Source: Flavobacteriaceae bacterium PS02293
GTDB taxonomy: Bacteria > Bacteroidota > Bacteroidia > Flavobacteriales > Weeksellaceae
Assembly: GCA_029960045.1 (NCBI GenBank)
Contig: JASCOV010000010.1
Location: forward strand, 62,001 to 126,000
Reading direction: 5' to 3'
Length of the DNA: 64,000 bases
The notes beneath the pieces were generated by a model. The model was not told the origin of the DNA. It searched no databases and saw only the letters and a program-made list of their open reading frames with translations. The stretch's first letter is position 1; each line of letters opens with the position of its first letter. Of the stretch, positions 35,383 to 42,598 are shown piece after piece. Both the position numbers and the translations under genes were made by a program.

Positions 35383-36021
35383 TTATTTTTGATTTAATTG
35401 GGATAATAATTGTTCAACCTTTTCTTTTATCTGTTCATCGGAAAACTCTTTTTTAACCAAAGCACTTCCAAGTCCAACTGCCACTGCACCTCCGCTCATC
35501 CATTCGGAAATATCCTGAGCATCCGCATTGATTCCGCCTGTCAGCATAAATTCCATTTCCGGAAAAACCGGCGAAATTGATTTTATGTAATTTTTACCAG
35601 CTAAATCTGCAGGAAAAATCTTTACCATCCGAAGTCCGTTTTGATAAGCAAGATTAACTTCCGAAGGTGTGAAGCAACCCGCAATCAACAAAATATTTTT
35701 CTCAACAGAATGTTTTACCAATTCTTCATTAATGATTGGCGTAATGATAAAATCCGCTTTAGCATCAATGAAATCATCCATCTCTGAAATATTTTTCACG
35801 GTTCCGATTCCCAAGAAAAGTTCAGGAAATTCTGTCGTTGATAATTCTTTTAATTTTCTGAAATTTTCTAAAGCTGATTCGCCACGATTCGTATATTCAA
35901 TCACACGGATTCCTACTTCATAAAGAGCTTTGGTAATGTTTTTTGAAACCTCAAAAGAATCATCGTAGAACAAAGGAATTATTTTCTGTTCTTTTATTTT
36001 TTGTATGATATTTAAACTCAT
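35383..36021 (-). CDS. kdgA: KDPG aldolase (2-dehydro-3-deoxyphosphogluconate aldolase)
   Basis: A 212-residue class I aldolase that splits KDPG into pyruvate and glyceraldehyde-3-phosphate. The Schiff-base residue is Lys134 in MVKIFPADLAG; IEYTNRGESA carries the family Glu, and GIGTVK and LTGGIN form the phosphate and substrate pocket. The family may also accept 4-hydroxy-2-oxoglutarate. Its start overlaps the kinase stop by four bases (ATGA), a sign of translational coupling between the last two steps of glucuronate breakdown. Confidence 0.95.
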   Translation of the reverse strand: MSLNIIQKIKEQKIIPLFYDDSFEVSKNITKALYEVGIRVIEYTNRGESALENFRKLKELSTTEFPELFLGIGTVKNISEMDDFIDAKADFIITPIINEELVKHSVEKNILLIAGCFTPSEVNLAYQNGLRMVKIFPADLAGKNYIKSISPVFPEMEFMLTGGINADAQDISEWMSGGAVAVGLGSALVKKEFSDEQIKEKVEQLLSQLNQK

Positions 36022-37025
36022 AGATTTTCGATATTAATCGTTTCATTGATGGTATCGCCACTTACAAAAAGCTTTCTGAAGGCGACTTCCGTTGCATCAT
36101 TCAGGATTTTTTGGACAGAATTTTCTTTAAGACTTCCGTGAATCAAAGCGCTCATAAAAGAATCACCACTTCCCACTCTTTCCAAAATCTTATCAGAATA
36201 ATATTTTTCTGAAATGAATAATTTCCCCTCAGAATATAAAGTCGCGTAATAATTAACTTCATCGCCTTTCGTAAATCGGAAAGTGTTGGCAATCAATTCT
36301 ACATTTGGATATTGTTTTTGAATTTCTGATGCCGATTTTTCAGCTTGTTTCAAAAGATTTTCATCATTGAAATTCCCGTTCAGTTCATATTCAATTGGGA
36401 TATTTAAAAATTCCTGAATTGACCAGATATTTCCCATCAAAACATTCACAAACGGCATTAATTGGGAGATTTTCTCATACGGGTTTTGATTCTGCCAAAG
36501 CGATGCACGATAATTTAAATCCAAAGAAATTTTGATATTTCGAGCGTTAGCTTTTTTCATCAAATCAAAACATTTTCGGAAAGCGTTCTCGCTCAAAGCC
36601 GGCGTAATTGTGCTGATATGAAGCCAAGTCACATTTTCAAAAATTGAATCATCAGAAAATCCAGAGAAATCTGATTCTATGAAAACTGAAGGAAAACGGT
36701 CGTAGATAACTTTTGCATTCTGCATATCGCCGTCAAAAGGAAGATAAAAAGTTCCTAGTCTGCCATTTGATTTTTCTGCCAGAACTTCTATTTTTTCGTT
36801 TCTTAATTTTGATTCCAACTGATTTCCAAGATAATTTTCCGGTAAAGCAGAATACAGAGAAACCTGATTTCCCCATCTTGAAAGTGCCGAAGCGACATTA
36901 TATTCTGCTCCTCCAACGTAAATTTTGACAGATTGATTTTTCAACCAATAGCCATCAGAATCCGGAGCGAAATGCAAAAGCAATTCCCCGAAGCATAAAA
37001 TTTTATTTGAAGTTCCTTGACTCAT
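36018..37025 (-). CDS. kdgK: 2-dehydro-3-deoxygluconate kinase (PfkB family)
   Basis: A 335-residue ribokinase-like enzyme that phosphorylates KDG to KDPG. The start at 37025 is chosen because a longer frame would overlap uxaC by 64 bp. ILCFGELLLHFAPD opens the fold, GGAEYNVASALSRWG is the substrate-binding glycine region, and LERVGSGDSFMSALIHG carries the catalytic Asp in GxGD. It lies between uxaC and kdgA with an ATGA overlap to the latter, which fixes its role in the glucuronate pathway. Confidence 0.94.
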   Translation of the reverse strand: MSQGTSNKILCFGELLLHFAPDSDGYWLKNQSVKIYVGGAEYNVASALSRWGNQVSLYSALPENYLGNQLESKLRNEKIEVLAEKSNGRLGTFYLPFDGDMQNAKVIYDRFPSVFIESDFSGFSDDSIFENVTWLHISTITPALSENAFRKCFDLMKKANARNIKISLDLNYRASLWQNQNPYEKISQLMPFVNVLMGNIWSIQEFLNIPIEYELNGNFNDENLLKQAEKSASEIQKQYPNVELIANTFRFTKGDEVNYYATLYSEGKLFISEKYYSDKILERVGSGDSFMSALIHGSLKENSVQKILNDATEVAFRKLFVSGDTINETINIENL

Positions 37026-37027
37026 TT

Positions 37028-38443
37028 TTAAAAATTGAAATAATTTTTCGCGTTGTGATAGCAGATGTCCTGAATGATTTTTCCGACCCATTCTTCGTCA
37101 TTTGGCAAAAGACCTTGTTCCATTTCGTTGCCGAACATATTGCAAAGCAACCTTCTGAAATATTCGTGTCTGGAAAACGAAAGAAAACTTCTGGAGTCGG
37201 TCAGCATTCCTACAAAAGTGCTTATCAGACCGATGTTGGAAAGCGTGTTCATTTGTTTCTGCATTCCATCCAATTGGTCTAAAAACCACCAAGCGGCGCC
37301 GAATTGTATTTTGGCTTTGATTCCGGATTCATTGAAATTGCCTGCAAGAGAAGCCAAAACTTCATTGTAAATTGGATTCAGATTGTAGATAATTGTTTTG
37401 GCGAGTTTGTTTTCAGAATTGAGTTCGTCAAAAAGAACGCTCATTCTTTGGGCAAAATATTGTTCGCCAATCGCATCGAAACCAGTATTTGCACCAATGT
37501 TTTTCAGCATCAAAGCATTATTATTTCGAGTCGCACCAACGTGAAACTGCTGAACCCAGCCTTTGTCAGAATACATTTTGCAGAGCTCTTTCAAAAGAAA
37601 TCCGCAAAGCGCATCCGGATTGGAAAATGTAAGCTGATTGCCTTTTAGAAATTCTGAAAATTCTTTTTCTAAATCAGAATTCCATTGGGTGGTATCTGGA
37701 AAATATTCGAAGCCGTGGTCTGAAACTTTAGAGCCAACCTCATCAAAATAATTGATTCTGGATTGAAAGGCGCTCAATAAATCTGAAACAGAATTAATGT
37801 TAATTTGCGATGCTTTTTCAAGCTTTTTGATATTTAGAATATAAGATTTCGGGTCGATGATATTGATGTAAACATCAGGTCGAAAACTTGGTAAGACTGT
37901 TGTTTTGAAATTGCTTTCTTTTAATTTTTTATGATAATCCAGACTGTCAGCTGGGTCATCTGTCGTGCAAAGTGCTTCTACTTTATAACTTGTGAGTAAA
38001 TTCTGTGGCGTGAATTCTGGTTTCTGCAAAGACTCCTGCATTGAAGAATAAATGTCATTCGCATTTTTATCAGAGAGATATTCCTTAATCCCGAAAGAAT
38101 TTTTGAGTTCCAAATGGGTCCAATGAAATAGAGGATTCCGAAGCGTGTAAGGAACTGTTGCTGCCCATTTTTGGAACTTCTCTTTATCGTCTGCCTGTCC
38201 GGAAATAAATCTTTCATCAACCCCGAAATTTCTCATTGCCCGCCATTTGTAATGGTCGCCATCCAGCCAAATTGCTGTTGGAGAACGGAAATTTTTGTTT
38301 CCAGAAATCACATCAGGTTCCAAATGATTGTGATAATCTATAATCGGAAGTTCCTTTGCATAACCGAAATATAAATTCTCAGCTTTGGAGTTTTGCAACA
38401 GAAAAGAATCGGAGAAAATATCGTTTGGAATTCTGTCTTTCAT
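37028..38443 (-). CDS. uxaC: Glucuronate isomerase
   Basis: A 471-residue amidohydrolase-fold isomerase turning D-glucuronate into D-fructuronate. PIIDYHNHLEPD holds the metal-site HxH, and QFHVGATRNNN and LTDSRSFLSFSRHEYFRR are uronate isomerase signatures. It stands first in a group uxaC-kdgK-kdgA-transporter, 119 bp after the reductase gene. A terminator hairpin lies in that gap, so uxaC expression may be set apart from the upstream genes. Confidence 0.96.
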   Translation of the reverse strand: MKDRIPNDIFSDSFLLQNSKAENLYFGYAKELPIIDYHNHLEPDVISGNKNFRSPTAIWLDGDHYKWRAMRNFGVDERFISGQADDKEKFQKWAATVPYTLRNPLFHWTHLELKNSFGIKEYLSDKNANDIYSSMQESLQKPEFTPQNLLTSYKVEALCTTDDPADSLDYHKKLKESNFKTTVLPSFRPDVYINIIDPKSYILNIKKLEKASQININSVSDLLSAFQSRINYFDEVGSKVSDHGFEYFPDTTQWNSDLEKEFSEFLKGNQLTFSNPDALCGFLLKELCKMYSDKGWVQQFHVGATRNNNALMLKNIGANTGFDAIGEQYFAQRMSVLFDELNSENKLAKTIIYNLNPIYNEVLASLAGNFNESGIKAKIQFGAAWWFLDQLDGMQKQMNTLSNIGLISTFVGMLTDSRSFLSFSRHEYFRRLLCNMFGNEMEQGLLPNDEEWVGKIIQDICYHNAKNYFNF

Positions 38444-38488
38444 TTTTGATTTTTATTCATTAGCCAACCAAACAAGTTGTAAATTTTA

Positions 38489-38531
38489 GAAAAAAAGACC
38501 CTGTTAAAAAAATAAATTAATGACAAGGTCT
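38489..38531 (-). terminator. Intrinsic terminator between fructuronate reductase and uxaC genes
   Basis: On the minus strand AGACCTTGT and ACAGGGTCT form a 9-bp stem with one G-U pair and an 18-nt loop, followed by seven T residues. It lies inside an otherwise continuous gene series, so partial termination or attenuation is likely. Confidence 0.8.
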
Positions 38532-38562
38532 CTTAAGAAAATATAAAAATATTTGAGAAATA

Positions 38563-39378
38563 TTACACACCACTAAAAGCACTGAAACCACCATCAATAG
38601 GCAGTAAAGCACCTGTAATAAAACTTGCGGCATCTGAACACAAAAACTGCACAGCGCCATTAAGTTCTTCTGCATCGCCGAAACGTCCCATTGGCGTTTT
38701 TGCAATGACTTTTTTACTTCTGTCAGTCAGCGAGCCGTCCGGATTCAGAAGAATTGCTCTGTTTTGGTCTCCGATAAAAAATCCTGGAGCAATTGCATTC
38801 ACACGGATTTTATCGCCATATTTTAAAGCTAAATCAGAAGCCAGCCATTGGGTAAAATTGGTAATCGCCGCCTTAGCTGCCGAATAACCGGCAACACGAG
38901 TAATTGCCGAATAAGCCGCCATAGAAGAAATATTCACAATGCTTCCACTTCCCTGATTTGCCATCACTTTCCCGAAAACATAGCTTGGATAAACCGTTCC
39001 GTTGATATTAAGGTCTGTTACCTGATTCCATCCTTCAATATTTGCATCCAGAAAAGATTGCTCAGGAGAAAGCGTTGCTGAAGGGATATTTCCACCAGCG
39101 ATATTAAGCAGGATATCAATCTTTCCATATTTTTTAAGGATTTTTTGAGAAGCTGATTCAAGACTTTCGACATTCATTACGTTGGTTTCTACAGCGAATG
39201 CGTCGCCACCTAAGTCCGTCAATTCTTTTACACGAACATCAAGAGTTTCCTGGTTTCTTCCCAAAGCCACCACTTTTGCTCCGGCTTCAATAAAACTTTT
39301 GGCAAGACTTCCTCCTAAAACTCCGGAAGCGCCTGTGATGACTGCAACTTTATCTTTTATGCTGAATGATTTGTTCAT
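38563..39378 (-). CDS. SDR-family D-mannonate oxidoreductase (fructuronate reductase)
   Basis: A 271-residue short-chain dehydrogenase. TGASGVLGGSLA is the dinucleotide-binding loop, NIAGG the structural Asn motif, and SSMAAYSAITRVAGYSAAK gives Ser, Tyr165 and Lys169. The usual UxuB is a different, long-chain family. Here an SDR sits between mannonate dehydratase (12 bp upstream) and glucuronate isomerase, in the place where fructuronate must be reduced to mannonate. The assignment rests on family plus this position. Confidence 0.88.
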   Translation of the reverse strand: MNKSFSIKDKVAVITGASGVLGGSLAKSFIEAGAKVVALGRNQETLDVRVKELTDLGGDAFAVETNVMNVESLESASQKILKKYGKIDILLNIAGGNIPSATLSPEQSFLDANIEGWNQVTDLNINGTVYPSYVFGKVMANQGSGSIVNISSMAAYSAITRVAGYSAAKAAITNFTQWLASDLALKYGDKIRVNAIAPGFFIGDQNRAILLNPDGSLTDRSKKVIAKTPMGRFGDAEELNGAVQFLCSDAASFITGALLPIDGGFSAFSGV

Positions 39379-39390
39379 TTTTTTTAATAT

Positions 39391-40554
39391 TTATTTATAA
39401 TTGACAGCAGCCATTACACCTTCGATTTGACCTAAAGCCAGCATTCTTCCTAAAAATGAATATCCTGGATTGTAACCTTTATCAGTATCATCTGTCAAAA
39501 GTCGGCCGTGGTCTACACGCATTGGCAGGCTTGGATTTTCCTTTTCGAAGACACGAATAACTTCGATTAATTTCCCTCTACCTTCCAAATGATGTGCTTC
39601 TATAAAATCTCCATTTTCGAAGACATTTGTACTTCTGAGATGCACAAATTTGGTTCTGGAAGCATATTTTTGAGCTAATCTTGGAACGTCATTTTGTAAT
39701 CCTGCACTCAAAGAACCTGTGCAGAAAGTGAGTCCGTTGTGTGGATTATCGACAGCATTTAGGAACCAGTCGATGTCTTCTTCGTTTGTTACGATTCTTG
39801 GTAAACCTAATAATGAGAACGGTGGGTCATCCGGATGAACACACATTTGGATTCCGTGTTGTTCGCAGACAGGCATTATTCTTTCGAGGAAATATTTCAT
39901 ATTCTGACGAAGCAGGTTTTTATCGATTCCGTCATATAAAGCTAGAAGACTTTTGAAAATCGCTACCGGATTTTGGTCGCCTTCCTTGATATTTCCGTTG
40001 ACAAAACCTTGGGTTTTAACGATAATTGAATCAATCAAATCGTTTTTTTCGTCTTCGGTGATTGTTTGTTTTAGTTCTTCGGCTTTGCTAAGAATTTCGG
40101 AAGTATAATCTTTTTCTGCACCTTGTCTTTCCAAGATATGAATTTCGAAATAAGCAAATTTGGCTTTATCAAAATACAATGATGACGAGCCATCTGCCCA
40201 TTGAAAATAAAGGTCTGTTCTTGCCCAATCCAAAACCGGCATAAAGTTGTAGCAAACCGTTGTAACACCTGCTTTCCCTAAATTTTCAAGACTTGTAATA
40301 TAATTGTCAATTAAAGAATCTCTATTTTTTCCTGCATATTTGATGGCTTCACTTACCGGAAGACTTTCTACGACAGACCAACGAAGTCCGAAACTTTCGA
40401 TGTAATTTTTATATTCATTGATGGCTTCCAAAGGCCAAACTTCTCCGTTCGAAATATCGTGAAGTGCCGAAACAATTCCTTCCACCCCAATCTGGCGAAG
40501 CATATCTAATTTAATCTTATCTTTTTTACCGAACCAGCGCCAAGTTTTCTCCAT
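39391..40554 (-). CDS. uxuA: Mannonate dehydratase
   Basis: A 387-residue TIM-barrel enzyme that dehydrates D-mannonate to 2-keto-3-deoxygluconate. The start is the MEKTWRWFG at 40554, the typical UxuA N-terminus; the longer frame to 40596 runs into the intergenic region. MCVHPDDPPFSLLGLPRI, FCTGSLSAG, FVHLRSTN and MRVDHGR carry the metal and substrate residues. It follows susD by 89 bp, with a strong hairpin in between, and precedes the reductase. Confidence 0.96.
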   Translation of the reverse strand: MEKTWRWFGKKDKIKLDMLRQIGVEGIVSALHDISNGEVWPLEAINEYKNYIESFGLRWSVVESLPVSEAIKYAGKNRDSLIDNYITSLENLGKAGVTTVCYNFMPVLDWARTDLYFQWADGSSSLYFDKAKFAYFEIHILERQGAEKDYTSEILSKAEELKQTITEDEKNDLIDSIIVKTQGFVNGNIKEGDQNPVAIFKSLLALYDGIDKNLLRQNMKYFLERIMPVCEQHGIQMCVHPDDPPFSLLGLPRIVTNEEDIDWFLNAVDNPHNGLTFCTGSLSAGLQNDVPRLAQKYASRTKFVHLRSTNVFENGDFIEAHHLEGRGKLIEVIRVFEKENPSLPMRVDHGRLLTDDTDKGYNPGYSFLGRMLALGQIEGVMAAVNYK

Positions 40555-40577
40555 AATTATTATTTTAATTATCATTA

Positions 40578-40612
40578 AACAAAGCAGGCGTAACAACTAC
40601 ACCTACTTTGTT
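40578..40612 (-). terminator. Strong hairpin after susD (partial terminator or processing site)
   Basis: On the minus strand AACAAAGTAGGTGT pairs fully with ACGCCTGCTTTGTT (14 bp including two G-U pairs) around a 7-nt loop. No long T-run follows, so it may stabilise susCD mRNA or reduce read-through into uxuA and does not look like a full terminator. Confidence 0.7.
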
Positions 40613-40643
40613 CTTGATTGATATGAATGTGAAATTTTAATAA

Positions 40644-42587
40644 TTAATATCCAGGATTTTGGTAGGCAGCTAATTCGCTAGCTGTCATTTCCATAGCATC
40701 CATTTGTGTCTGTGGAATAGGTCTTAGATATAGATAATTAGATATTGTTCTATTGTAAGTTTTTGGTGTATGATCACCCACTGCTGTTCCGCCTATTGTA
40801 TAAGACTTAGCTAAATCTCCCCATTTTTGAGTTCTTACAAGATCAAACCATCTGTAACCTTCTCCAAAATATTCTCTGGATCTTTCTGCTAATACATAAT
40901 CAATTGTGATTGCAGTTGGTGTAGCGGCAGTCATTGCAGCGCTATTATCTTCATTTTTAACAACATTCCCATTATTGTTCCATCTCCATTTACCAGCTCT
41001 AGCTCTGATTACATTAATCAAATCTCTTGCGCTTGTAGCTCCAGTTGCACCTTTCACAGCTGCTTCTGCAGCTACGAAATAAAGCTCTGAAAATTTAGCA
41101 ATTGGAAATGGACGAGTAATACCTCCATTTGGCTGACCAAGACCAGTACCATTATCCGTTCTGTAAGTTCCAATTTTCCAAAGATTAGGATAAGCATATC
41201 TACTAATGCCGTTTGGTGAAATTACAAAATCGGCTCTTCCCGGCAGCACTCCTGCTCCTACATTACTTTTATAAACTGAATTGGAATAATCTATAGATCC
41301 TGAAGGTTCATTATCTAAAAATGTAAGAATTGCACTTCCTACCTGTACTGGCAATCCATTGGCTCCATATAATGTAGAGCTATTAATTCCTGCTTTATTC
41401 CAGTTTGATCTAAAAGCCGTAACAAAAGTTCCGTCATATCTAGAATCGTTTGTTTTATCTGCAAAAGTATTTTTAACAGCTTCAATTGTTGGAGCCATAC
41501 ATTTCCAAGGTCTTCCATAAGCTTGCGCAGCTTCTCTTTGTACCGTACGAACTTTTGAACCTGCCCAAGATACATCTGATGAACTTTCAAGAAAAGTATA
41601 ATCCCAAGTTGTCATCCAAGCGGCAAAGTTTCCTGGTGAAGATCCCGAATTATATGAATGACTGGATCCATCATAATATTCACTGGACTCTGTATGATCT
41701 GCGTACAATAACATCTCTTTGTGACGATCATTTTGAGCCAAATTGACATCATAATAAGTTGCTTGTAGACCGTATGTTCCAGGATTATTAATTCCTTCTA
41801 ATGCAAAATTATAAGCTTGTTGGAAATACCATTGTGCGTTATGTCCATCCAAATCTGTTCTGGATGATTGTGGGTAAGTAGGTATATTATTTGGGTTTTC
41901 TAACCACCAACCAAAAGTTAAATAAGCTTTTGCAAGATAAAGTCTGGCAACCGTTTTTGTTACACCTCCTGTTACACGCGGAGAAGCCGGTAAATCTTGT
42001 AGGGCTTTTACCAAATCAGGGAAGATTGCTTTAGAATAGACTTCTGGAACTGTATTCCTTTTGGAACCTCTAAAAGTACTTACATTAAACTGCAATTCTC
42101 CGGAGCCTAAATCTAAAGGAACACCGCCAAAAGTTTGGGTAAGCATAAAATAATCGAATGCACGGAAAAATCTGGCTTCCGCAATAATCGCATCAGAAAC
42201 TCCTACCAATGATCCTTTTTGTATAACTCCGTTCGCAGTATTAATATTCCTGAAAGCGTTACTCCAAAGAACATCAGCACGGCTACTTGATGGCGTCAGA
42301 TTACCTGCTCCGGACATATCCATATCCTTAAAGTTGCTGTCTCCAGCATGTCCGTAAGTATATTCATCTGTACCAGTTTCACTAGCATTAAGCCAATATC
42401 CATTTCCGTAAATATATCTTAAGTGGGCATACATAGAGGTGATACCACCTAAAACGCCACCTTCTGTTTCGAAATAATCTGGCGTATATATATTTCTTGG
42501 CTCTTCTTCCAATATGTCTGAACAGCTTGAAAGTACTACTGTGCAAAGTAAAATTTTTGCTACTGTATTTATTCTGAACTTTTTCAT
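40644..42587 (-). CDS. SusD/RagB-family outer-membrane glycan-binding lipoprotein
   Basis: A 647-residue lipoprotein with signal II ending LSSC, so Cys22 would be lipidated and followed by the acidic SDILEEEP region seen in surface-exposed Bacteroidota lipoproteins. The SusD fold is recognisable from the N-terminal ITSMYAHLRYIYG helices to the C-terminal ERSREYFGEGYRWFDLVR and YLYLRPIPQTQMDA. It forms the lid over the SusC channel, 11 bp upstream in the operon, and would bind xylan fragments at the cell surface. Confidence 0.95.
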   Translation of the reverse strand: MKKFRINTVAKILLCTVVLSSCSDILEEEPRNIYTPDYFETEGGVLGGITSMYAHLRYIYGNGYWLNASETGTDEYTYGHAGDSNFKDMDMSGAGNLTPSSSRADVLWSNAFRNINTANGVIQKGSLVGVSDAIIAEARFFRAFDYFMLTQTFGGVPLDLGSGELQFNVSTFRGSKRNTVPEVYSKAIFPDLVKALQDLPASPRVTGGVTKTVARLYLAKAYLTFGWWLENPNNIPTYPQSSRTDLDGHNAQWYFQQAYNFALEGINNPGTYGLQATYYDVNLAQNDRHKEMLLYADHTESSEYYDGSSHSYNSGSSPGNFAAWMTTWDYTFLESSSDVSWAGSKVRTVQREAAQAYGRPWKCMAPTIEAVKNTFADKTNDSRYDGTFVTAFRSNWNKAGINSSTLYGANGLPVQVGSAILTFLDNEPSGSIDYSNSVYKSNVGAGVLPGRADFVISPNGISRYAYPNLWKIGTYRTDNGTGLGQPNGGITRPFPIAKFSELYFVAAEAAVKGATGATSARDLINVIRARAGKWRWNNNGNVVKNEDNSAAMTAATPTAITIDYVLAERSREYFGEGYRWFDLVRTQKWGDLAKSYTIGGTAVGDHTPKTYNRTISNYLYLRPIPQTQMDAMEMTASELAAYQNPGY

Positions 42588-42598
42588 TTGAATAATTT

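Noticed and set aside
37026..37091. Longer start of kdgK
   Set aside because: It would overlap uxaC by 64 bp and add no family-like residues; the ATG at 37025 fits the PfkB fold.
40555..40596. Longer start of uxuA
   Set aside because: The added residues overlap the post-susD hairpin, and the family start MEKTWRWF is at 40554.
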